From positions 1 to 58,048 of the forward strand of contig CALVBU010000015.1 in assembly GCA_944325875.1 (NCBI GenBank): a stretch of DNA of 58,048 nt, read 5' to 3'. The stretch comes from Candidatus Gastranaerophilales bacterium (GTDB lineage: Bacteria; Cyanobacteriota; Vampirovibrionia; Gastranaerophilales; Gastranaerophilaceae). This document shows, one piece after another, positions 6,848-15,936 of the stretch (within the stretch, counting starts at the first letter, position 1; every line of letters starts with the position of its first letter). The translations under genes were made by a program, and so were the position numbers. The notes under the pieces were generated by a model, which did not search any database, was not told where the DNA came from, and saw nothing but the letters and a program-made list of their open reading frames with translations.

Positions 6848-9367
6848 ATGGTAGAATTCAAATTAAAATTGACTATATCAAATTATTTTTACGAGAATAC
6901 TAAAAAAGAAGATTATAATTGGCTAGAAGCAGTTGATGATGGTGATGCGCATGCTGTAAAAATTACAACAAATTCTTTAAAGATTCAACCGGACAGAATG
7001 GACGAAAGATTGATTAAATCTCTTAACGACGTTAAGATTATTTATGAGGTGGAAGATCCAAAAGGATGTTTAATATTAATCGGTAATTTGGGTTGTTCTT
7101 TTCATGAACCTTTTGGCGGAGAATTTTATGTGAAAAAAGTTTTTTTTGATTGCAATGCGGACTACAAGAGTGTTAATGGTACGAAAAGCAATATTGTGTT
7201 TTCAAATTCTCCTTTATCCATTGTTGAAATGCAAGAGCAACTCTCAAAGTTAATAAAAAGTAAAAATTTAGTCTTTAATTTATCTCAATTCGATGAGTTT
7301 ATGGAGCTGTTCCGATACTATAAAGATTTGTCATCTGAGTTAAATAACAATACTTATTACGCAATTAAAAACATATCGAAGCCCTATAATTTTGTACCTA
7401 TTTATCAAAAAGATATAGATGTTGAAGATGAGTATGCAATTAAAAATTTGAATGGGATAATAATAGGATATGTATTAGAAGATTATAAATATGAAAATTT
7501 GCAGTCAGAGTTGCAAGAATATGTCAAAAAAATAGTTGATATAAAAATAAAAGCTACACAAAACGATATAAAGAAAATAAAAAAGTTTGCAGATAACATT
7601 TATTTGAGTGATAAAAATGAAATAAATGAAAAGAGAGATAGGCAACTAAATGGTTTTAGTTTGTTAAATATAAGCATTGAGGGTGATGATGTGGTACTAT
7701 CAGGCGAAGTAAATGCTGATTTAAAAGATGTTAAGTATATGCATTTATATGATGTGGGTCAAAAAGTTAAATTAGAATCAATCGACAATTCTTTGCGTCT
7801 TATCAATCAAGGAGCATCGGGAGCTGCGACTCAACTTTTGCAATACTTGATTGGAGAAGCAGAAATGCCGTCTAATAATTCTAAAAGAAAGCAAAAGGAC
7901 AATAAGGGGAAATATATTAAGAACCTTGACGAGTCTCAAAAGCAAGCTTTTCTAATGGCAACAGACGGTTCGCCTGTGAGTTTGATAAAAGGGCCTCCTG
8001 GAACAGGAAAGACATATGTAATAAATGCTATCGTTCAATACATAACTAAAGAATTAAAGCAAAAAGTGGTTATTTCTTCACAAACACATGTCGCAATAGA
8101 TAATGTGTTGGATGGAATAATGAAAAATTATGATCCTATTATTCCATATAGAATTACCAATAAAAAGAATAGATATTCGGGAGAAGAAATCGACAAAACA
8201 ATTTACAATACATGGGCTAGGAAGTTTGAGGAACATAATGCCAGAGCACATGATAAAAAGTTAGCTCAACAAATACTTGAGGATGTAGCCAAGTTTAATG
8301 GTGAGAAAAGATTTAAATTTTCAGAAAGTATTAGTATGTCTGATTATTCTGTTATAGGAGCTACGACTACAACAAGTGCAATAGGAGGTAAGAAAGGTTT
8401 AGAATTACTTGAAGGATACGATTGGTTGATAATTGATGAGGTTTCGAAGTGTCCTATTACAGAGGTGTTAAGATACCTTCCTTATGTTAGTAAGATTATT
8501 ATGGTAGGTGATGATTATCAGCTGGCGCCCTTGCTTGAATTTCAAAAAGAAGATGTAGAGAATCTAGAAATATATGATGAAGATAAGTTTGAAAAGCTAA
8601 AGAGAATATACGAAGATTCAGTTTTTGCAAAAACTTTGGAGAAAGCAAGAAGTGTTGGTAGATTGGTTACATTGAATGTAAATTATCGTTCGGTAGAAAA
8701 TGTTCTAAATACCTACAATATATTTTACGATAACGAGCTAAAAGGAAAAAGAGAAGCTGTTAATCCGAATAAAGTGAGATTTACTGATAAATTTAAAATT
8801 TTAAACGAAAAAGATGTATTCTTTATTGATGTAAAAAATGGAAAAGAGGCTAATGAAAGAACATCACGATATAATGTGGAGGAATTGAAGGCAACAAAAG
8901 AAATTTTGATTGACCTTATTGAAAATACTGTGAATGCGGATAAAGTATCTGTATCGGCAATTTTCCCTTATAGTGCACAGATAGAAAAATTTCAAAAGCA
9001 GAATGTAGATCTCATAAACAGAGCTAAAAAGGTCTTCAAAAGTTTTGAGCTAGATACGGTCGATGCTTTTCAAGGAAGAGAAACAGACATTGTGCTTGTT
9101 AATACAGTAGTTACGGATGAGTCAAGAGGCAACTTTTTGAGCGACTTTAGGAGAATAAATGTCTCCATGAGTAGAGCACGCGATAAGTTATTTGTATTTG
9201 GTAATCCCACAACTCTTTCCAAAATTGAAATGAAAGTTTCAAATGGAAGAAAAAGAAAATATTTCAAAGAAATAATCGATGATATAAAAAGATTCGGACA
9301 AGTCATTATATTTGACGGAGGAATAGATTATGAGTCTTCAGATAAGTCTAAAATTAAAATTAGTTAA
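6848..9367 (+). CDS. SF1 DNA/RNA helicase, Upf1/Dna2-like
   Basis: An 839-residue protein; the first about 350 residues are novel sequence and the rest is a superfamily 1B helicase (AAA_11/AAA_12). Motif I is IKGPPGTGKTYV (about 380-391), motif II is LIIDEVSKC (about 526-534), motif III is MVGDDYQLAP, motif IV/V lies around LNVNYRS and DTVDAFQGRETDIVLVNTV (about 735-753), and motif VI is VSMSRARDKL. I chose the ATG at 6848 rather than the GTG at 6836, because the latter lies inside the ribosome binding site AAGGAG. The related helicase families unwind nucleic acid 5'-3' and are frequent in defence loci, including ones with nuclease domains, but no nuclease motif is seen here. The unique N-terminal part probably determines partner binding. 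Confidence 0.85.
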   Translation: MVEFKLKLTISNYFYENTKKEDYNWLEAVDDGDAHAVKITTNSLKIQPDRMDERLIKSLNDVKIIYEVEDPKGCLILIGNLGCSFHEPFGGEFYVKKVFFDCNADYKSVNGTKSNIVFSNSPLSIVEMQEQLSKLIKSKNLVFNLSQFDEFMELFRYYKDLSSELNNNTYYAIKNISKPYNFVPIYQKDIDVEDEYAIKNLNGIIIGYVLEDYKYENLQSELQEYVKKIVDIKIKATQNDIKKIKKFADNIYLSDKNEINEKRDRQLNGFSLLNISIEGDDVVLSGEVNADLKDVKYMHLYDVGQKVKLESIDNSLRLINQGASGAATQLLQYLIGEAEMPSNNSKRKQKDNKGKYIKNLDESQKQAFLMATDGSPVSLIKGPPGTGKTYVINAIVQYITKELKQKVVISSQTHVAIDNVLDGIMKNYDPIIPYRITNKKNRYSGEEIDKTIYNTWARKFEEHNARAHDKKLAQQILEDVAKFNGEKRFKFSESISMSDYSVIGATTTTSAIGGKKGLELLEGYDWLIIDEVSKCPITEVLRYLPYVSKIIMVGDDYQLAPLLEFQKEDVENLEIYDEDKFEKLKRIYEDSVFAKTLEKARSVGRLVTLNVNYRSVENVLNTYNIFYDNELKGKREAVNPNKVRFTDKFKILNEKDVFFIDVKNGKEANERTSRYNVEELKATKEILIDLIENTVNADKVSVSAIFPYSAQIEKFQKQNVDLINRAKKVFKSFELDTVDAFQGRETDIVLVNTVVTDESRGNFLSDFRRINVSMSRARDKLFVFGNPTTLSKIEMKVSNGRKRKYFKEIIDDIKRFGQVIIFDGGIDYESSDKSKIKIS

Positions 9368-10757
9368 ACAGACCAAGATAATAAAGGTAAAATACAATAC
9401 ATTTATAAAGTCTACTTTTGATGAGTTTCTTATGGCAAGTCTTGCTTTAAGGACTAAAGACAATCATGATCAAGATGATAAAGTAGCTCAATATTTAGAC
9501 GACATAACGGGTAATAGTGATCTTAACAAACACTTTAAAAATATTTACAGCAAGATATCTAAATTTAAGAAAGAAGATCTAAATAGGATTATTAACAGTT
9601 CGTTGATACCTACTTTAAAAATAGACGAAACAAACAGATATGTATATTATCCGCAATTAGATGTTTCTTTATTTAGAGGAAAGCTGCATGAAGGAGATTT
9701 AGAAAAATATGAATCCTTACAGCAATTAATCAATATCAAAGAAGAAATTATTGAAATGTCGGTTTCCGGAACAAAAGCAAAAGATGTAGAAGAGCAGTAT
9801 ACAGTTTATATTGACAATCAAAATAATATCAAGATTTTAATGTGCGGTAAGTTTATAGATATGGATAGTGCTATCTTTGAAAAAACATTATGTTTGGATA
9901 TAAAGAATTTGGATTTGTATAAAGGTGTAATTCACGATAAAGCTGATGGAGAAGGCTGGCATATAATTACATCCAGTACTATAAATAACCTTACATCGGG
10001 CTATAAATATTACTATAAGAACGGGGACCATTATTTTATTAGGAATGATAGTGTGAGAAAAACCACTATATCTAAAATATATGGGTTATATATCTATAAA
10101 GAAGAAATCCTCAATTATGCTAATAATAGGGAATTATGTGAAGAAGTTTTGGCCTTTCTACAAGAGAATAATTTAATACATAAAGAAAAGCCTCAGTCAT
10201 TATTGAGTTTGATTAAAAATGTAGATAATAAATCTGCACAAAAAATCATAAATGATTTGTCTGTAGACGGAATAGCAGATGAGTTTGTCAGACTAGGAAT
10301 GAGTTTGTTGGAGAAAGGTTTAATTAATGGCTGGAGGGATGATGTATTAAAATGTTTTCTTAAAGAAGCAAATAATATGCAATTGCAGTTAATATATAAA
10401 GCAAATCCTAACTTGCCCTATAAAATTGAACAGTTATGCAAGATTAATAAATCTCAGTTAAGCGATAAACATATTGAAGAAGTGGAAAAATACAATATAG
10501 ATTTACAGGAAAAGAAAGACACTATAAGAAGAATAGTGGGAGAAATAACAACTTCCGGTCTAAGAGAAAGAGCAAAAGAACTTGAGTCTGACGATATAAC
10601 AAAGAAGTTTTCTAAATTATGTAATCGCTTGATAGGACACGAAACAAAAGATCTGGCTAAAGCTGGTTTAAACGAAGTAAATCAGTGGTTAGAAGACGCA
10701 TTAAAATTGCAGGATCTTGCTCAAGAAATTAAATTAAGACTAGATAATAACAAATAG
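9330..10757 (+). CDS. Unknown protein coupled to the helicase
   Basis: A 475-residue protein I do not recognise. It starts inside the helicase gene (38-base overlap, its GGAGGA site lies in the helicase reading frame), so its amount is tied to helicase translation. The N-terminal third is basic and helical, the middle (about 155-250) is beta-rich with paired aromatic residues (YTVYIDNQNN, GWHIITSS, YYKNGDHYFIRND), and the C-terminal third is helical with a likely coiled coil near ELESDDITKKFSKLCNR. There is no signal peptide, membrane segment, P-loop or nuclease motif that I can see. A structural partner or adaptor of the helicase is the simplest inference. Confidence 0.6.
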   Translation: MSLQISLKLKLVKQTKIIKVKYNTFIKSTFDEFLMASLALRTKDNHDQDDKVAQYLDDITGNSDLNKHFKNIYSKISKFKKEDLNRIINSSLIPTLKIDETNRYVYYPQLDVSLFRGKLHEGDLEKYESLQQLINIKEEIIEMSVSGTKAKDVEEQYTVYIDNQNNIKILMCGKFIDMDSAIFEKTLCLDIKNLDLYKGVIHDKADGEGWHIITSSTINNLTSGYKYYYKNGDHYFIRNDSVRKTTISKIYGLYIYKEEILNYANNRELCEEVLAFLQENNLIHKEKPQSLLSLIKNVDNKSAQKIINDLSVDGIADEFVRLGMSLLEKGLINGWRDDVLKCFLKEANNMQLQLIYKANPNLPYKIEQLCKINKSQLSDKHIEEVEKYNIDLQEKKDTIRRIVGEITTSGLRERAKELESDDITKKFSKLCNRLIGHETKDLAKAGLNEVNQWLEDALKLQDLAQEIKLRLDNNK

Positions 10758-10777
10758 ATTCAGGGTGAACGGTAAAA

Positions 10778-11923
10778 ATGAAAATACAAATTGGGAACAA
10801 ACTGCGAGCAAACAAGATATTTGCAGGAGACAATGAATTGCCTAAAGTGTTGGCAAGTATTGGTGCGAGCAATTTAGATAATGATTTTGAAGAAGAGCTC
10901 CTAAAAGCAAAAATCGCAAAAAAATTTGGTGCAGATATTATTATAGATCATACATTATTGCCCGGATATAATGAATTACATAAAAGATTGCTTGAATCTA
11001 TTGATTTGCCTCTATCGACTATTGCAGTTTATGACAGGGCGGCAGATTTGAATGAATCTAAAAAATATTTTACAGAGGAAGAAGCCCTAAAAGGAATAGA
11101 AGAAAAGGGAAAAATCGGCGTCGATATGTTGACTATACATGCCAGCGTAAGGTTTGAAGATTTGAAATATTTTAATTCTAGTGAAAGAATAATTCCATGT
11201 ACCAGCCGTGGCGGAGTAATGGTGTTAAATAATATGAGACTAACAGAAAAGGATAATTTTTACTATACTCATTTTGATGATATTGTCAGTATTGCGAAAA
11301 AATATTCTATTACTCTAAGTTTGGGCGCTGTATATAGACCTGCAAATATTTTCGATGCTTTAAATAATAATAGTAAATATTGGGAAGAATTAGCTATCAA
11401 CTCCTATCTGGCACAAAAAGCGGTAGCACAAGGTGTTTCAGTTATGATTGAGGGAATAGGTCACTGCCCGATAAATTTAATTCCCGAAGTCGTTAAAAAA
11501 TCAAAAGAAATAAGTAAAGTTCCATATCGTGTATTGACAGTTGCTACCGATTGTGCGTTGGGGTTTGATCACGTTTCTTCCGCTATAGCAGCTTCTACTG
11601 CAGTTGGTGCGGGAGCAGACTTTGTGACAGCTGTATCAAGAGCGGAACATCTAGGTTTACCTAATGTAGAAGATCTTAAAGAGGCAGTAATTTCTGCAAA
11701 AGTTGCAGCACATGCTGGATATATAGCTAGAACAGGAGATTTATCTGCTGATCAAATGATGGCGAAAGAAAGGAGTAAAACAGGTTGCAGAGGATCTGTA
11801 CAAGCTTCGATAATCCCGGAATTAACTAAAGAAGAACTAAAAAGACACAAATTAACTGAAAGTAAAAAATGCACAATGTGTGGAAAATTTTGTGCATTGT
11901 CAGGAGGCGATGAATTAAAATGA
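10778..11923 (+). CDS. ThiC-family (phosphomethylpyrimidine synthase-like) radical SAM enzyme, divergent
   Basis: A 381-residue homologue of ThiC, which rearranges aminoimidazole ribotide to the thiamine pyrimidine. Family landmarks are in order: IHASV, PCTSRGGVMVL (about 139-149), ITLSLGAVYRPAN (ThiC has SLGDGLRPG), MIEGIGHCP (ThiC has MIEGPGHVP; the metal-binding His is kept), FDHVSSAIAASTAVGAGADF, SRAEHLGLPNVEDL (second metal-binding His) and the C-terminal 4Fe-4S cysteines CTMCGKFC (about 364-371). Several substrate-pocket residues differ, so the substrate may differ too. No TPP riboswitch and no other thiamine gene is nearby; the gene follows a helicase partner by 21 bases and overlaps the next gene by 4. 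Use as a thiamine enzyme is therefore doubtful. A modified nucleotide or a signal made from a ribotide is possible but speculative. Confidence 0.8.
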   Translation: MKIQIGNKLRANKIFAGDNELPKVLASIGASNLDNDFEEELLKAKIAKKFGADIIIDHTLLPGYNELHKRLLESIDLPLSTIAVYDRAADLNESKKYFTEEEALKGIEEKGKIGVDMLTIHASVRFEDLKYFNSSERIIPCTSRGGVMVLNNMRLTEKDNFYYTHFDDIVSIAKKYSITLSLGAVYRPANIFDALNNNSKYWEELAINSYLAQKAVAQGVSVMIEGIGHCPINLIPEVVKKSKEISKVPYRVLTVATDCALGFDHVSSAIAASTAVGAGADFVTAVSRAEHLGLPNVEDLKEAVISAKVAAHAGYIARTGDLSADQMMAKERSKTGCRGSVQASIIPELTKEELKRHKLTESKKCTMCGKFCALSGGDELK

Positions 11924-12477
11924 GCTTTAATGTGAGAAATAAAAAAGAAAGTCGAGATTTAATTCAAAAACTTGGTGTAAATACTGTGCCGGAGATCTTT
12001 GTAAATAAAAACGACACTAGTAAAATTGAGCAATTTTTTTTGAATAATAAAGCAGATTTGTATGTTATACGACATTCTGGAAAAGCAGATGCACATTACG
12101 AATATGTGAAGAATTTTGATGAATTCAAGAATGTGTTAGATAATTTTGAAAATGAAATTATAGTGGCAGTATCTATTAATTCATACAAAAATAAAATTTT
12201 ATTAGGAGCAATCGAAGTTGACGAAGAAAAAATTCATTTATGCGCAACAACAAATCCTAAGTTAGATCATCGCACTATGTATAATGGAACAGCTGAATAT
12301 ATGATAGAGACGGATATTTTTGATAATAAATTATCCGATATTCCACAAATGAATGACTTATTTGATTATATCCAAAAGTATAGTCTATACAATGTGACGA
12401 TAGAATTTACAATATACGATCAACCAGTGGGTATCAATCATGAAAGGATAATTATCAATGAAATAAGAAATTATTAA
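11920..12477 (+). CDS. Small ATP-grasp-like protein coupled to the ThiC-like enzyme
   Basis: A 185-residue protein whose start overlaps the stop of the ThiC-like gene (ATGA), so the two proteins are probably made in equal amounts and may interact. The sequence runs KKESRDLIQKLGVNTVPEIF, LYVIRHSGKADAHYEY, then VTIEFTIYDQPVGINHERII and NEIRNY. This order (basic residues in an IR-S core, then E...N.R at the end) recalls the start and finish of ATP-grasp ligases, but with 185 residues it would be a minimal or degenerate version, and I cannot confirm the full fold. It could instead be a binding protein for the enzyme product. It is the last gene before the terminator at 12571. Confidence 0.55.
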   Translation: MSFNVRNKKESRDLIQKLGVNTVPEIFVNKNDTSKIEQFFLNNKADLYVIRHSGKADAHYEYVKNFDEFKNVLDNFENEIIVAVSINSYKNKILLGAIEVDEEKIHLCATTNPKLDHRTMYNGTAEYMIETDIFDNKLSDIPQMNDLFDYIQKYSLYNVTIEFTIYDQPVGINHERIIINEIRNY

Positions 12478-12570
12478 TAAAAACATGAAAATATAGTATC
12501 TGAAGAAAAAAGTTATTCGATATTATGTAGAATTGTAGGCAAATTTGCTGACATAATCTTATAAAGAAAA

Positions 12571-12601
12571 ACACGCATAGGGTAGTACTTGCGTGTTTTT
12601 T
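12571..12601. terminator. Bidirectional terminator
   Basis: ACACGCA (12571-12577), 12-base loop, TGCGTGT (12590-12596), flanked by AAAA on the left and TTTTT on the right, so it can end the rightward ThiC-like operon and the leftward lipoprotein gene. Confidence 0.8.
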
Positions 12602-12608
12602 AATTTTA

Positions 12609-13361
12609 CTATGTATTGCTTATAATCTCGTCTGCATATTCTGCATACCTGTACGGATCAAAGTCTTCTGACGATACGCCTGATAATATTACTTCTCCGC
12701 TGTCTTTATAAGCCTGTAAAGTTTCTTTTGTAATATTAATACGGATAAACTTCATTGTCATATCCTTAAGGTTAAAATCGCCGTAATAGTATTTTCCGCT
12801 TGCAGGGTTGCTTCTTATCTCTCCGAGAACATATTCGTTTGTTTTGCCGATTTGTTTTTCTGTAATTTTTTCTGCCATCTTGCCCGCAAGCTCATTCAAA
12901 ACTTCTGTATCTTCTTCCTCAAACAATACGGAAGGTTTCTTTGCATCGTACAATGTTTCATAATCGGTATAATTCTCTCCCCAATGATTGTCTTTCAGGA
13001 ATTGAGAAAATAGGGGATTATCTTCTGTGGGGTTATCAGTGCAGACCGAATATTTACCTTTAATCACAAAAGGATCGCTCGACAGATTTCCTGTATAGGC
13101 AATAAAATAAACATTGCCAATGTCATATTTGGACGGCTCAAATTCGTTTAGTTCTTCTGTTTCAATAATACATCTGAACATAAAGCTGTTATTAAGTACT
13201 TCTATTGTCTCGATATGCACAGGTGCATCTTCAGGGAATATATTTACCGTTGATTGAAAGCATCTTTGCATTATTATACTAGGCGGCGTAGGAGTGCAAG
13301 CTGTAAATCCAACGCATATTACGGTAATAACGATTATAAAAACAACTACTTTCTTTAACAT
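12609..13361 (-). CDS. Lipoprotein of unknown function
   Basis: A 250-residue protein with a lipoprotein signal peptide: MLKKVVVF, a hydrophobic core and the lipobox GFTAC with the modified cysteine at residue 22, followed by PTPP. The mature part is acidic and has no motif I can name; YYYGDFNLKDMTMKFIRIN near residue 190 looks like an exposed beta sheet. Ribosome binding site GGTGAC ahead of the ATG. Its strand, GC and sense of function (cell surface) differ from the neighbouring defence genes, so it may be an older resident gene between two insertions. Confidence 0.75.
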   Translation of the reverse strand: MLKKVVVFIIVITVICVGFTACTPTPPSIIMQRCFQSTVNIFPEDAPVHIETIEVLNNSFMFRCIIETEELNEFEPSKYDIGNVYFIAYTGNLSSDPFVIKGKYSVCTDNPTEDNPLFSQFLKDNHWGENYTDYETLYDAKKPSVLFEEEDTEVLNELAGKMAEKITEKQIGKTNEYVLGEIRSNPASGKYYYGDFNLKDMTMKFIRINITKETLQAYKDSGEVILSGVSSEDFDPYRYAEYADEIISNT

Positions 13362-13513
13362 TTTGTCACCGATATTTATTACTTAAAATATTATAACCCA
13401 ATTTTTAATGTCTGGCAATACTTATATTATTCTTGACATATTAATTAAAATTTTAAGAATGAGATTATAAATGCAAAGTATTATGTTATGTGAGAAAATA
13501 GTAACAAAAAAGC

Positions 13514-13541
13514 CCCACAAGAACTAAAGCGTTCTTATGGG
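13514..13541. repeat. Hairpin element, left of the Hachiman locus
   Basis: CCCACAAGAAC (13514-13524), TAAAGC loop, GTTCTTATGGG (13531-13541), one mismatch. A close relative (CCCACAAGAAC with GTTCTTATAAG) lies at 17459-17485 in the same orientation. The two bracket the Hachiman genes. After this one comes CTCTTGGCGGG, partly shared with the 3' end of the recombinase gene at 38690 (CTCTTGGCGGC). Confidence 0.6.
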
Positions 13542-13608
13542 ACCCTCTTGGCGGGAAGACCGACAACCAATCCCAATACTGGGGTTAAGTTGATTAAAAT
13601 AATTATAT

Positions 13609-15936
13609 CTATTCAATTATAAAGTTCTTAAGCTTATTATATTGTTCTTCTGTTAGATTTGCATTGTCTATTAATTTTATGCCTTGTTCATTAATCAAAT
13701 CTATATTACTATATAACCAGTCCATATCTTCAAAATCAAACCCATATCTTAAAATCCATATTTCTCTATCATTGTTTGTTCCATATTTTATGTAATTTGA
13801 CATTTTTGTACCTAATTCATTTGATTCCTTCTCGCCATATTTATAAAATGCGGCATAAAACACATCACCAAGTCTAAAGCCAATTAGTTTGTCAATATAA
13901 TCATAAGTGTCGACCATTATTCTATCATAATCAACTTGATATGCTTTCTGATTGTAGGTTAAATTGATTGGAAATAATTTTTTGTTTGGTATCATTTGAA
14001 ATGCAGTAATATATGAGGCCGAAAGAGATTGTTCTTGAATTTTTCTTAAATTATCATTTGTTTCTTTATTGTTTCGTATTTGTTGTCGTTCTTGTGTTTT
14101 CGCAGCATAGGAATATCGATACCAAACGATTTGACTAAATTTTTTACCACGAATTTTCCAAAATAAAATTTTTATAGTTGTTGTTAAAATATAATTCTCT
14201 GCATCTGTAAGAGCTCTATTAAGATATATTTCGTAAATTTTTACAAAATAAGATATGATTTCAACATAAAAAGAATCATTTAAAGCTACTGAAATCTGTT
14301 TGATTTCGCCAACACTATCAAAAATATTATCTATAATTAGTTTAATGTAATGCTTAGCGCTATTTGATTGAATCCTATCCATTTCTTTGTTTGTTAAATT
14401 AAATTCTTCGTTGAATTCTCCTGTTTTAATTGCTTCTTTATATTCTTTATAATCGTCATTAACATCTGTTAATATATCAAGTTCTGAGATTTCATTTAGC
14501 TTTATGTCATTTTTTATTATTTTTCTTAAGTCAGTTTTTGATGAATCTTTTATTACTATTTGCCCAAAATCAAATTTACACGATTCTGTGGATCTTCCAG
14601 CCCTACCAACCAAATTTTTTACACTTAAAGGTTTTGAAGGCGTAAATCTATCTATCCATACAAGATCAAATGGCATATTAATTCCTTGATCTAAAGTTGA
14701 AGTAGCAAAACATAAGGAACAAAAACCTTTTTGTGTAAATTCTTCTAAAATGGTTCTAGCAGATAATGGTAAAGAACCGTGATGAATAACAATGCCTCTC
14801 TTTAAAAAATTCACCATAGTTGATCGATAATCACCACTTTCTTTATCACTAGCACCAATCAGTTTCCTAAATTTGTCTATTATTTCTAGGGCTTCAGGAT
14901 TTTCTATCTTTTTACGACCAAATATATAATCTTTGAATTCATAAAAAATTTGTTTGTTATATATTTTTGATTTTGAACAATAGATAAGCGCAGTTCCACC
15001 ATTATCTAAAACTTTTTTTAAAGGATTGTAATCACAAACAGCTTTGTTTCCAAATATTTCAGATTCAATACCAAAGTGATAAAATTTACCATTGTTATCA
15101 AAAGAGTAGAATATTTGCCCAACATTTTTAAAAGAATAGGACTCTGAATTACAATCTGAAAAATCGATATTATTTCTTGTATATTGAACTTCAGGATTTT
15201 CAATAAATGGGTAAGCAAAAACGAATTTTGATTTTGAAAAAGTCGAGCAACATCTACGAATTATACTATCATAATATAATCCTCTTACACTTTTATCTTC
15301 ACTAAGTTGAGCTTCATCAAAAAGTATATAGGCAATATCGAACTCATTTTTTAATTTAAATAAATCTCTAGTTCTTTCTGGGGTTACAATAAAGATATTT
15401 CTAGTTGAATTATATATATTTATTTTATCCACAAAAGTTAGAACGTTAATTTTTTTATTTTCACTATAGTGTTGTTTTATTGTTTTGTAATATTCATTTA
15501 TCAAAGCTCTTGATGGAACTATTATTACAACATCTTTATCAGTAGTATCTAAAAGATATCTAAATATATGAGATTTTCCTGTTGATGTTGGAGAAGAAAA
15601 TGAAAAACATTTACTATTATTAATTTTGCCTATAATATCATTTTGTATAGGAGTAAAATATTTATTAGTTGTGTCTTTGATAGAATCTTTGATTATATTA
15701 AATATTAAATCATTAAAACTTTTAGGTATTGCAGGTTTAAAGAAAAGTCCCATCTTGAGAAGGATAGAATTTTCATAATTTTTAAAAAGTTCATAATCAA
15801 AAATCTTTATATATGAAAGGATTTCTAAAGTTGATAAATTTATGCTACCATTAAAAAAAATATCTTTTATGCATTGTTTTATTAAAATTTCATTATTTTG
15901 CTTGTTTTTTATTTTATCAATTAAATTAGTTGCCAT
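13609..15936 (-). CDS. hamB: HamB, Hachiman SF2 helicase
   Basis: A 775-residue superfamily 2 helicase. Walker A is SPTSTGKS (about 120), followed by VVIIVPSRALINEY; motif II is ILFDEAQLSED (about 205-215); motif V-VI is FATSTLDQGINMPFD and LVGRAGRS (about 447). The long C-terminal region is helical and specific to this family. In Hachiman, HamB senses aberrant DNA and restrains the nuclease HamA until infection. Here the gene starts inside hamA (11-base overlap), the normal order and coupling for the system. Together with the HamA call the assignment is good; either gene alone would be less certain. Confidence 0.85.
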   Translation of the reverse strand: MATNLIDKIKNKQNNEILIKQCIKDIFFNGSINLSTLEILSYIKIFDYELFKNYENSILLKMGLFFKPAIPKSFNDLIFNIIKDSIKDTTNKYFTPIQNDIIGKINNSKCFSFSSPTSTGKSHIFRYLLDTTDKDVVIIVPSRALINEYYKTIKQHYSENKKINVLTFVDKINIYNSTRNIFIVTPERTRDLFKLKNEFDIAYILFDEAQLSEDKSVRGLYYDSIIRRCCSTFSKSKFVFAYPFIENPEVQYTRNNIDFSDCNSESYSFKNVGQIFYSFDNNGKFYHFGIESEIFGNKAVCDYNPLKKVLDNGGTALIYCSKSKIYNKQIFYEFKDYIFGRKKIENPEALEIIDKFRKLIGASDKESGDYRSTMVNFLKRGIVIHHGSLPLSARTILEEFTQKGFCSLCFATSTLDQGINMPFDLVWIDRFTPSKPLSVKNLVGRAGRSTESCKFDFGQIVIKDSSKTDLRKIIKNDIKLNEISELDILTDVNDDYKEYKEAIKTGEFNEEFNLTNKEMDRIQSNSAKHYIKLIIDNIFDSVGEIKQISVALNDSFYVEIISYFVKIYEIYLNRALTDAENYILTTTIKILFWKIRGKKFSQIVWYRYSYAAKTQERQQIRNNKETNDNLRKIQEQSLSASYITAFQMIPNKKLFPINLTYNQKAYQVDYDRIMVDTYDYIDKLIGFRLGDVFYAAFYKYGEKESNELGTKMSNYIKYGTNNDREIWILRYGFDFEDMDWLYSNIDLINEQGIKLIDNANLTEEQYNKLKNFIIE

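Noticed and set aside
10757-10778. TPP riboswitch before the ThiC-like gene
   Set aside because: There are just 20 bases between the genes and no thi-box sequence.
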